Source of the DNA: Adiantum capillus-veneris
Taxonomy: Eukaryota; Streptophyta; Polypodiopsida; Polypodiales; Pteridaceae
DNA: 64,000 nt
Direction: 5' to 3'
Assembly (NCBI GenBank): GCA_014529385.2
Contig: CM043956.1
Location: 86,665,721-86,729,720 of the forward strand
The position numbers and the translations under genes are program-made. Below are positions 54,291-64,000 of the stretch, in pieces. The notes beneath the pieces were generated by a model. That model made no database searches. It saw nothing but the letters and a program-made list of their open reading frames with translations, and was not told the DNA's origin. Each line of letters starts with the position of its first letter. Position 1 is the first letter of the stretch.

Positions 54291-57150
54291 CACAAGTGTA
54301 ATAGAAATGATCCGTGCATTGCCTAGACAGAGTTGATTGTTTCACTCCCTTAAACAAATCAGAGAGTTTGTCAAAGTAAATGAGCTGCCTACTTATTACA
54401 ATGGATATGTGGCATTTAAGCTTCCAGATGTAGGTGACTCTTCTGGAATGACAAGGATGGAACAATGACATGATAGTCAAATCTGGTCAGAGTAAGTCAC
54501 TTGTAGTTTGGATTCATTTATGGGTGTTGTGTGAATCAGCAAATGTATAGGACATCTCAGATGTGTTAATGTGGAATTCTCATACTACACAGGTTTCAAG
54601 ATAAGTAATGAAGCTCATTCTTGGAAAGACCGATTATTAAAATCTCCACCATGTGGACTAGTATTCCAAGAATACGGTACTTTGAGTTGTATGCATTGCT
54701 CTCAAGTACCAGAGTGTGTTGCTATTTGTCCTGCCGTGATCTACTACTACTTGCCAAGAGATAAATTGAATTCCACAAGGTGTTTTCTTCATTTAGGGGA
54801 GCACAAACATCCTTGTAGACAAGGGAAATGTAGAGCTTCGGTGATTGAAATTGATGCACTGATGAAGAAACGTGCTACTATTGAACCATTCACAACTGCA
54901 AAGCAATCAGAGTGCATGACAACACAGGACATTATTATGGATAAATTAGTTGTGGAAGGTGACCCTGTCTCAGATTCCATGGGTGATGATGAGTTTGCTT
55001 CCTTCTTGGATACAATTACTCCATTATCCAATAAACGAAGGACTGAAAGAACATTGCAGATTGCAAAAAAATCAAAGAAAATTACCGCAAAAGGTTTGGA
55101 GGTTGTTCTTGAGCTTAAGAGTAAAAGTAGGTATCCTTACATTCAAAGTGTACTATTTCCAGGACAACTTGGGAAAGATCAACATCCACATGTTTTCAAG
55201 ATGTCAATGAAAGGTCCTTGAAGTGGGGCTGACTGGGTTCATCGAATGACACTAGGTGGAAGCCTTGACAATATGTGGATCCATTTTGATCACGTTCATT
55301 GTGTAAATGGATGGCCAACAATGTCTACACATGTGTACGCCCCATTTGTTCGTGAATCAATGACCATTGCTACTTGTGAATTTGTTATAGAGAATAAGTT
55401 TGCTCAAATTGAATTTTGGAAAATGCTTAATAAGGTTGTTGAGGATGTAGGCTTTGAAAAGCCAGAGTTTAGAGGCTTTATGGCTCATGAAGCAAATGCT
55501 AATTGGATTGCAGTTCATACATTGTGTTTTGTAGGTGAAAAAAAATTCACACCTGGTAAAGAAATATATTGTGCTTTCAGTGGGAGCAATCCATGATACG
55601 ACACACAACCAACTATATATGTCCTTCTTCTCAAGAAGAGCACAAAATTTTATGCCGCAAGTGGAGAAATGCCCCCTCAGAGAATCAAGGTGACATTTGC
55701 AAAGGGGCACTACGTTGATTTTGGACCACTGGTCATGCAATTCATGATGAGACTCCTTGTTTAGAAATATGGTTGGCTTGGTGGGATGTTAGAGTTTTTC
55801 ATTGGGGTGGCAGATTTGTGTCCCAAGATGAGTCCGGTATGTTTGTGACTAATACAAATCTTTCAGAGACAAAGCATGCAAGCATGCAAGCATTTATTGG
55901 ATATAAGGAAAATCTCAACTTGTATGAGGAAGCTAGTGTGGACATGGCCATGATAGTGCTACAAAGTAAAGTATAATACAGATCTTAAAGGTGTTCGTAC
56001 CTTTATGGGTCGAGGCTTGGAAAAATTGACGGAGTGCTTCATACATCGTACTTCTGGTGTATCAACCGCGAAAAACTACCTAATTATGCTAATGGTTCTA
56101 TGGAGGAAATGGGTTTCAATAGTCCTGAAATGAATAGAATTCCCACAAGAGAAAAGAGCATTAGGAAAAAAAGACCTATATTTGTTGATGCAGGGCAACT
56201 TGATGAGGACATCCACATGCCATAATTTGTCACAAAAACTATGGGCGTTGGTGGTTCTCGTCAAAAACCAGATGGAGCTCGTGATGTGACCAATTCTTGG
56301 CCTGAGATGATAGTTACCAAGAGCGTGTGGGTAATCAGACGAACAGAGCCAGGGTCCAAGGTCACATGCTTTGGAGTAGTTGGTGGACAAGGTAATCAAT
56401 GCGGTCGATTCATAAATGAGGATTCTTGTAATATTAGAAATGGAACATCAACCCCTTTCTTTTGGGGACGTCGACAATACCCGGCTCCAACTCAAATGCA
56501 GGTGGAGATAGAGAAGGTTATATTTGGTTTTGCAATACCAGTAATGTGCACACATGGAATGCTCATGAGATGTTTGTGGGACTTTTTGGACTGGCTCCCA
56601 GAGTATGGCCTGTGGTGGTGGGAATATCATGGAGTTTACACGAAGTAAAGCATCTTCAATCTAGTGGATTTGTGCTTCATGACACTATAGAGGGTGTAAA
56701 AAATGACAAGTGCCATCGAGCTCCAAGCCACATACCAAGTGCTTTTTGCCCAAAATATGGAGAGGGCAAGGTTGTTAAGTGGAGGTCCAAGTTGACTAAA
56801 GAGTTCCAATGCAGAATTGACCTCGGAAGGACCATGTCAATAGAACTAGTCAGAGAAGTAGTGATTTTTTGTAGGAGTCACATGTATTCTACATTAATAC
56901 GGATGGGTCATTGGAAAAGGGGGTGTCTTATTCTGTCACGCTGTCTGATTTCCCGTGATGCACATGTGAGGATTTTTAGAAGCGAGAGAGTAAGAAGCTT
57001 GGATATATACCATGCAAACATATATATTTTTTGTTTCTTCAGGTGCTGGGGTTAGATGCAAGGGCCCATGAGTTTATCCATCAAGCACCTTTGACCAAAG
57101 TGGAACTCTTTGAGGCTTTGGGGGGTGCACGAGTAAATATCCAAAACTAA
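54290..57150 (+). pseudogene. Decayed transposase-like gene (MULE-like, uncertain)
   Basis: The main frame (54571-55596, one internal TGA at 55219) starts with a zinc-binding-like region: CMHCSQVPEC, then RCFLHLGEHKHPC with an HxH pair as in FLYWCH or WRKY-GCM1 fingers. It continues with a segment resembling a DDE core (MWIHFDHVHCVNGW, ESMTIATCEF, FRGFMAHEANANWIAVH). Further blocks follow in changing frames: TNTNLSETKHASMQAFIGY (55850-55910), VTCFGVVGGQ and TPFFWGRRQYPAPTQMQ (56360-56500), and a C-terminus LDARAHEFIHQAP (57050-57110) after an acceptor TTCTTCAG. The second expected acid is His in MAHEAN. The arrangement suggests a Mutator-like transposase but I cannot fix the superfamily. Several stops are TGA at positions where Trp fits. 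Confidence 0.4.
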
Positions 57151-57289
57151 GGAATAAGAAGGGTGCTGCAATTTTGATGTTTGTTAGTGCAAGCTATTTT
57201 ATGATACTTTTAATAGTTGTTATTTTTGTCAAGGGATTACAAGGTAATACTATGTACCGAATGGTGAGTTTCGTGTTATATCTTCTTTT

Positions 57290-57735
57290 CAATGTTTTAA
57301 GGAACCTCTATCAAATTTTCATTAATATTTTCTTGTGAGATGGACCAAATTAGTGCTGATTTGAGGTGGTTTCTCTCTTTCAACATTTTGGGGTGATCAT
57401 ATATGTAAATGTGCTCAACATTGCCTAGCTCGACATTTAGTACAATAAAAGCAGAATGTAATTGAATTCATTGTAAAAAAAAAATATCTGAGGGTGTTGC
57501 TTCCATAAAGTTTGGTGTTTAGGGGCACCTTTATATGTCAATGTGCGCAGAGTTGCCTAAGTCAACTCATTTCATATTATATCAGCAGAACATTGTGAGA
57601 ATTATCCATCAACATTTTTGTCTAAGGAAGCTCCAATTATTGTTGATTTCAAGTAGTTCCTTGTTTTTTATGTTTTGGGATGATCAAAGAAGTGAAATTG
57701 CTCAACATTGCCTAAATCAACTCATTTAATGTGTC
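57290..57735. repeat. Three degenerate direct repeats of about 160 bp
   Basis: Each unit contains a TTTTGGGRTGATCA..AA..GTGCTCAACATTGCCTA-like core followed by TCAACTCATTT or a variant. They sit between the transposase remnant and the copia remnant; the third unit runs directly into the copia end. Confidence 0.65.
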
Positions 57736-57769
57736 AGATTGTTTAGAAATGATTTTTGTATGAGCTTGC

Positions 57770-58365
57770 TCAAAAAATAGATTGCTCAGAGATATTTTCT
57801 TGTATTTTGGGATTTCTCTAAATTCAGCAACGTGTCTCTCATTTGGTCTAGTGATCAGCAAATCATCTACATAAAGAACCACAATGAGAAGTACATCACC
57901 CTCACGCTTTACATACAATGTTCTTTCTGTTGGACTATTACGAATGCCTTGTTTGACCAAATAAGTGTCAGCCTTCTCATACCAAGCATGAGGAGATTTC
58001 CTCAACCCATACAAAGCTTTGTTACATTTTTACACCTTATCCTCTTGTCCTTTCTTGACAAAACTCCGAGGCTGTGTTACATAGACTTCCTCAAATATGT
58101 CACCATTCAAGAAAGCAGTAACAATGTCTGACTGATGTACATCCCAACCAAAATGAGTTGCCAATGCACATAGAAAACGCACGGTAATCATACAACAAGT
58201 GGGAGAAAAATTATCTTCATAATCTATGCCTTTTTTATTTGCATAACCCTTTGCAATAAGTTGAGCCTTATAGCGATCAATCTCACCATCCAGCCTGTGT
58301 TTCAACTTGTAAACCCACTTCATACAAATGGCCTTTTTGCCAGGAGGCAAATCACATAAAGCCAT
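57770..58365 (-). pseudogene. copia reverse transcriptase fragment
   Basis: Two overlapping frames carry KWVYKLKHRLDGEIDRYKA, TAFLNGDIFEEVYV, YGLRKSPHAWYEK and the catalytic VLYVDDLLI. The frame break lies near 58025. After YVDD and about 30 residues the copia similarity ends. Confidence 0.85.
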
Positions 58366-58668
58366 GTGTCATTTTCTATAAGTGGATCATATTTTGATTG
58401 CGTGGTAGCCATCCAATTTTTGGAACTATGTGCTTCATCAAAACACAAAATCTCCTCAACATCATGTAAGCTAGGCACAGCCAAAGCATAACAATCTGAT
58501 GCATGAGATGCATGGTGAGAACCTGAACGAGTACGACTAGCCAAAGGTGCATCCAATTTACTATCACACAAAGTATGCACCAGCCATTTAGGCATACCTC
58601 TAGCTTGCTCATTCTCAGCCCTTTCCTCATCGAGTACATCATGTACATCAGGCTAATCTGTAACATTT

Positions 58669-59640
58669 TTAAGAAGCCTCCATAGGCTGTACATTTGCCT
58701 CATTGGAATTTACATTCGTACTTCCATCACTAAAAAGAGGTAACAAAGTGTCATAAATGTCATGTGAGCTTACATTACTGTCTCTAGTACATGACAGCAA
58801 GGGCTGAACAGAATCTTCCACAAACACAACATCCCGTGAAACCAGAATACGCTTTGTTTGTGGATGATACAACTTGTAACCTTTGCTTTTAGCACTATAA
58901 CCAAAAAAAATACATTGGACAGCCTTATCATCCAATTTTTTGCCTTGTGTTTGTGGAACTAAAGCATATGTCAAACATCCAAAAACACGCATGTGCTCAA
59001 TAGAAAGCTTTCTATCATTGCATGCTTCATATAGAGTAATAGACTGCAAATATTTTGTAGGACACTGTTTAGTACATAAGTGGCAAACATGATGGCCTCA
59101 AGCCAAAAAGAATGCGGAAAATCTTGACTTTTGATCATAAATCATGCCATTTTTGTAAGTGCCTTGTTTTTCCTCTCAGCAACACCATTTTGATGAGGCG
59201 TATAAGGCACTTTACATTGGTGTTTTATCCCACGACTAGCCAGAAATGCATTCAATTCATGAGACATATACTCCCCCCCGCTCGATCGAAACACAGGGTG
59301 CCCATAGTACATTTTGAGACATTTTTAGCCATAGCCAAAAATTGTTTGAAGCACATAAATACTTTGGCCTTCGCTTTAAGCAAAAATACCCATGCATGCC
59401 TAGAATAATCATCAATAAAAGTCATGAAGTAAAGGTAATTGCCCAAGGATGGAGTTTGCATGGGCCCACAAACATCACTATGCACAAGCTGCAACCTATG
59501 GCCCTAACTGAACCATCCTTTGGAAACTTAGAACACTGCATCTTACCCAAAATACAGCCTTCACAAACGTATTTGATAGTTTCTTCAAGAGGTGGCAAAG
59601 AAGTAACCATATTAGATTTTTGCAAATGCAGCAAACTGGC
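58669..59640 (-). pseudogene. copia integrase
   Basis: Pieces include the pre-integrase zinc region (CEGCILGKMQ), HSDVCGPMQTPS and TFIDDYSRHAWVF with the catalytic aspartates, and the C-terminal RVFGCLTYALVP...FFGYSAKSKGYKL segment. The part between 59050 and 59250, expected to hold the catalytic glutamate, is in another frame. Confidence 0.8.
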
Positions 59641-59748
59641 AAAATTCAGATGACCAAACGTCTATGCCAAAGTTTTGCATCTGAAATAGCCTTTGAATCC
59701 AAAACTTCTTTTGCAAAATTTTGCCCACACTTTTCATACAAAGTGAGC

Positions 59749-60124
59749 TTATACAGCCCACAGTATAAAATTTCCAAATGCAACAATTTCATCACCAAAA
59801 CTGAGATCATGTACTATACATTTGTTATCCACAAATTTGACTACAAAACCAAGTCTAGCAAGTGCAGATAGAGACAAAAGATTCTTCTTGATCCCAGGTA
59901 CATAAAGTGCAACAACAAGTGTGAAAGAACTGCCATTTGGAACAGTAAAGCACAATATTTCCAACTCCCTGAACCGGATAAGAGGAATTATTGGCATAAA
60001 TATCTGAATTCACATGAGGGATAGACTCAAGAGAGGTGAACAAATCACGATGTGAGGTAATGTGCTTTGTACCACCACTATCAAAATACCACACATGTGA
60101 ATCTGCAGCAAAACTGACATGCAT
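59749..60124 (-). pseudogene. copia protease
   Basis: VWYFDSGGTKHITSHRDLF carries the active-site D-S-G; then VQGVGNIVL and, in the next frame, LYVPGIKKNLLSLSAL, the usual copia protease-to-integrase junction. Confidence 0.8.
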
Positions 60125-60299
60125 GCATCATGGACAAGAGGATTATAGGTACACTCTACACTAAAAGCCCATTGTGCATCAACATCAACATCACACTCTC
60201 CTTTCACAGAAGACTCAACAATAGCTACATTTGTAGTGGAACCAAGATTTGCAGTGGAACCACCCTCTTTCTTCTTAGCCTCTTTGGCCTTCAAATTAG

Positions 60300-61180
60300 G
60301 ATACTACTTCATCAAGTAATCATTAGCTTTACAATAATGGCAACGCACCTTTTTTTCCCCTTATCACCAAAATTTGCCATCAAATTATTGCCAGCAGAAG
60401 CATTAGGAACAGGTGATAATTTTCCACTCACAAAAGAACCATAAGAAGTGGTTGTATTGCCGCTACCACCATTTTTTTCAACAGCAATAAAAGCCTGTTC
60501 AATTACACACTGTCTAGTCCTGTTTTTTATGGAAAGTGACTCTGGCAACAGCAATGTGCACAGTGCATTAAACTTGACAACTTCAAGATTTCATTGGGTC
60601 ATGAGTCTCCAAGTACTAGCAAAAGTCTGGTAAGAGTCTGCCAAGGCATCATGAATAGTCTGCATAAGGGAATTGTCTGAAATGACTTCACCTACAAAAA
60701 TAAGTTGCTCGTTGATATCCTTGACACCAACAAAGAAAGTGTCCATATCATTTTCTTCATGCATAATCTTCGACTCCAGCTCTTTACGTAGCAATGTAAT
60801 TTTTGCCCCATTGCGGCTTGCATAAAGACCAGCTAGAATATCCCAAGCTATTTTGCAAATTTTTTTGAGCGAATGTGAGGAGTAATGGTGTGCATCACAG
60901 ACAACACAATCAAATCATGAGCCTACATATCCTTTACATCCCAATTAGCTTGTTTTGCCATAGGCAAAACAACTCTAACAGTAGCAATTCTTGCAGTAAG
61001 ACCTGCAACATCGCCTACATCCTCAAAACTAGGACATACATCAATGCCTTGCAGAATATTCTAGACGCCCTTTGACACAAGAACATGTTGCATCATGTAA
61101 GCCCACATAGGGTAATTCTCCCCATCCAATCTGTCCTCAGCAGCAAATATCTTGAACACATCTGTGTTGTTGTCAGCCAT
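60300..61180 (-). pseudogene. copia gag (UBN2-type)
   Basis: Starts near 61180 with MADNNTDVFKIFAAEDRLDG and NYPMWAYMM, followed by MHEENDMDTFFVGVKDINEQL and SDNSLMQTIHDALADSY (60591-60794). Several frame changes. A CCHC knuckle was expected near 60340 (CHYCKANDYLM) and appears only in part. Confidence 0.7.
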
Positions 61181-61522
61181 GGTAAATGATGCACATGATG
61201 TAAAAATTTCCTAAAAAGAGGAGAAACAAAGAGGGAACAACACGTGCTCTATATTAGAAACCGTAGAAGATTGTAAGGGACCTGTTATGCAGAAAACGAC
61301 ACTGACAAAAATTTTGCACAAAATGAAAAAATAGCAGGTGCAGTACTACATGTAGTGGAAACGAAGGCCGAAATGAGCCCGAATCAGAAACCCGAGCAGA
61401 CTAAGCTCTTTAAGCTTACGTGGAATTTTTGTTGACCTACGAACACTCGCCAAAGCTCACAGAAATTGAAGAAAGTGAGCAGGCATGTGTTGGAGCTGGT
61501 GGCGACTAAGCCCGGGAGGAAG

Positions 61523-61540
61523 CAGCCTACTCTAATACCA
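61523..61540 (-). promoter_or_regulatory. Primer-binding site of the copia element
   Basis: The minus strand reads TGGTATTAGAGTAGGC, two bases after the LTR end CAACA; one mismatch from the tRNA-Met site in the first 12 bases. Confidence 0.75.
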
Positions 61541-61559
61541 ATTGTTGGAATTAGGTTGC

Positions 61560-62927
61560 AAGAAAACCCACAGAGCTTGGAGAAGACAAAGGAAGCTCAA
61601 GGCACACAATAGAGAGTGTAGTACTTAGTGCTCAATGGAAAGATAGATAGCCATAGAATGATGAGCGTATATACAATGCGCAGGGGGAAAAACCTCCTAG
61701 TGAGTTAAAAAATGCCCCGGTCCTAAGTTTGTTCACACACATCACTTCCACATGTATCTGGTAACAATGAAGTCATGCAAACACCGGTGATAGGTATGCA
61801 AAATACAAAAAATATAACTTTTTTATACTTAGTTGTATGCACAGTCAAAAACATGTGGGGCTATAGCAACCCTATACTTACATTAGGAACACATTGAAGT
61901 TAGCGAGAAAACTAGATTGGTTGCATCAAACAATCTCCAGATCTTCAAACATGAAGCAATAGGCTTTTTGCCACATATACATGCAATTATGTTGTGAGAA
62001 TGAATTACAACCCACCCTTGTATGTGCAAGCCCAAATATCCAAAGAGGGCATTTAGCCATATATGCAACCTCATATGTTGCCACAATTCCACCCTTCTAC
62101 TCTTACCTTTGTACTAGACAATGCAACCTTAGGATGCTTCTTGCTAAACACTAGGCACATGTGATGGTGGAAGACACATGAAAGCTTGCCACAAGCTTGC
62201 CAAATTCCAACTAAGATTTGCATCAAGTGTATCTTGTTATCCATACCATGCTCCCACTTTACATCTCCCATAGCATCCTTTAACATGTGGGCTCTACATC
62301 GTCCACAATCTTTGTCATATGATCACAAAGGCAAGGTACATGGCTATCTGGCACGAGTCGATGCACAAGGACATCTCACTTGTAAGACTAAGGATCTTGG
62401 ATCGCAACCGTCTTGTTTCCTTTTTACACTTAGAGACTTTATAAAACATATATCATTGACTTGTGCTAGATATCTTACAACTTTCGTTGATAGGGCCAAC
62501 TAATGCGGCCTGTAAATCTTGATTCATTAACCATGCACTAGAAAGGAAAAATCAGGATCTTTGTTTCTCCTTTTATCGGAATGTTTTGTTGGGTGATAGA
62601 TGACTTATTGTCATTGATATTGGGGCCTATATATGGAGAGGTAATGATGCTCTATCTTTACTGATAGGCATTCCAAGCGCCCTCCTGACATTGCATGTTG
62701 GGGGTTGAGGAAGTCCTTGCTAAAAGAAACAATTGTGTTGTAGCACGTGATGTATCCCAAGAGTTGGGTGTGATGGAAAACTTGCACGTGTGTGGAGGAG
62801 AGCACAATTGTGGTGTTGGTTTAGACCCACTCGGCCATATAACTATGCTTGATGCTTTAGAATTTCAAGTTCATGCTGCCTCTATCTGACTCAAGTAGCA
62901 ACATTGTTTGAGAGCTCAAAAAGAAAC

Positions 62928-62930
<3 letters not shown>
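61560..62930. other. Probable copia LTR start and region without a recognised gene
   Basis: 61543 to at least 61700 should be LTR sequence of the copia element, but no second copy is present to fix the border. From 61880 the DNA holds short open frames on both strands (for example 62695-62889 plus, 62071-62286 minus). None shows a known motif and I do not call them. Confidence 0.5.
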
Positions 62931-62967
<37 letters not shown>

Positions 62968-62968
62968 T

Positions 62969-63044
<76 letters not shown>
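62931..63044. repeat. Compound (GT)n(GA)n microsatellite
   Basis: About 17 GT units then about 35 GA units with a short AGTGAGAAA joint. Confidence 0.95.
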
Positions 63045-63047
<3 letters not shown>

Positions 63048-63526
63048 AGAATTGAAAGGGAAGCCCAAATTTCTTGAGGATTGCTTTAGTCACACAGAGT
63101 GAGAGAGAGACAGAGGGAGAGAGTGGATATTGGAATGATACAGGGAACAACACTTTTGAGGATTGCATTAGTCACATTCTCTCATATTGTACAATTGAAT
63201 GTATTTACATGCATTCACAGGCGGAGGTCGGAACCTTTTTGAAAAGGACGTGAATCCAGCCAGTCTCTCAAGGGAGGGCGAGGAGAGAGAGGTAGAGCGC
63301 CACTAGATTTTTTCCTCCGGTTGTTTTCTATCCCAATTATCATCTAAAAAGTCCAAACATCTCGCATAATTGCAAATGAACATTGTTGTGGTAATTCTTA
63401 TTTTCTCATCAAAGAAGAAATTACAAACGCTTGAATATGCATAAATAGAGCGATCCTAACAATCTTTGTAGTAATTGAATACTTGAGAGACTTTTGTATA
63501 TCTTGAAACAACCCATTCCTCAAGCT

Positions 63527-63574
63527 TTCACTAGTTTGGGACGTTGGCAAAGACCAACGTCCCAAACTAGTGAA
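63527..63574. repeat. Perfect 21-bp inverted repeat with a 6-base loop
   Basis: Left arm TTCACTAGTTTGGGACGTTGG and right arm pair without mismatch around loop CAAAGA. The surrounding DNA is AT-rich and has no gene. Too short and T-poor to be a convincing bacterial-type terminator in this plant context. Confidence 0.95.
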
Positions 63575-64000
63575 GTGGCAAATGAGTCACACGACCCTAG
63601 CCAGATGATATTTGGGGTTCCAAATATGACATATCATAAAATAATATTCCATTATCTGTTGGAATCTCCTTGTGCGATCTTCCTTGGTACATTTTTTCAC
63701 CAATGTATGCATAAATATTTGTAGCATGTCAAACATGATATCAACCATAAGCCTTTGGAAATAAACATGCACTGAATGAGATATTTGCTCAAAATACCAT
63801 ACAGTTGGGTCCATGTTGTGGCAAACTAGGAGAAGATGTTTGCAACCTTAAGTCTGCGTGTTAGAAAGCATGTTATATGAGGATCTCTTTCACCTGCTTT
63901 CTTTGTGCACACACTTTAAACTCTTTAACTTGACCCTTGAAAGCCTCCACAAAATCATTGCGTCACCTCGTCGTCTGCAATAGTACCCAACTCTTGATAG

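Larger units (their letters stand above)
57760..61560 (-). mobile_element. Decayed copia retrotransposon, 3' end missing
   Basis: Minus-strand order is LTR end, primer site, gag, protease, integrase, reverse transcriptase, the copia order (integrase before polymerase). The LTR end CCTAATTCCAACA lies at 61543 and TGGTATTAGAGTAGG follows two bases later. Homology stops inside the reverse transcriptase at about 57770; RNase H and the 3' LTR are absent. Many stops and frameshifts are present. The outer limit of the 5' LTR was not found. Confidence 0.85.

Noticed and set aside
63527-63574. Transcription terminator or miRNA precursor
   Set aside because: There is no U tract or gene upstream, and the stem is too short for a plant miRNA precursor.

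Overview
The window looks like transposon-dense nuclear DNA from a land plant with a large genome. It has long CT/GA microsatellites, nested LTR retrotransposons, CACTA elements, small introns of 79 to 173 bp and almost no intact genes. A fern or other spore-bearing plant would fit, but the sequence alone does not prove the lineage. I see no rRNA, tRNA or CRISPR features.

The oldest layer is a minus-strand host gene spread over about 0.3-39.5 kb. Several exons (39075-39246, 38818-38968, 38157-38508, 37948-38000, 15226-15453 joined to 694-810, and 340-520) have splice sites and codon phases that mostly agree once the transposons are removed. The 38157-38508 exon's upstream junction and the most upstream part do not resolve. 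The product resembles a DNA N4/N6-type methyltransferase (DLPY-like motif IV, then FGC-like motif I and an LDFDD acidic loop), a tentative call. Three insertions have destroyed the gene: a Ty3/gypsy element inside an exon, a CACTA transposon 6 bp upstream of an acceptor, and a solo LTR exactly on a donor.

Layout: 811-15225 is a full-length Ty3/gypsy Tat-like element (element 1, plus strand, about 2.7 kb LTRs), with a 2.3 kb TRIM-like element nested in its 5' LTR. 15461-35075 is a composite CACTA/EnSpm element holding two partial copies of one transposon. Copy A carries a solo LTR (21159-28156) of a second gypsy family, itself split by a complete antiparallel element of that family (element 3, 22198-27567) that has gag but no pol. 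35275-37943 is a minus-strand solo LTR of the element 1 family. 39723-52950 is a non-coding LTR element (element 4) carrying a second Tat-like element (element 2, 42174-49421) that has much shorter LTRs. 54300-57150 is a decayed transposase-like gene. 57760-61560 is a decayed minus-strand copia element. 61.6-64 kb has no recognised gene.

The most interesting signal is accessory coding capacity between the primer-binding site and gag. Elements 1 and 2 both carry a tandem pair of related 70-72 residue ORFs, and element 3 carries a distant relative in the same position. Element 1 adds two further paralogous ORFs that begin with an F-box-like LP...RRLP segment. Five gypsy insertions all have 4-bp target duplications, while the TRIM-like element and element 4 have 5 bp and the CACTA has 3 bp.
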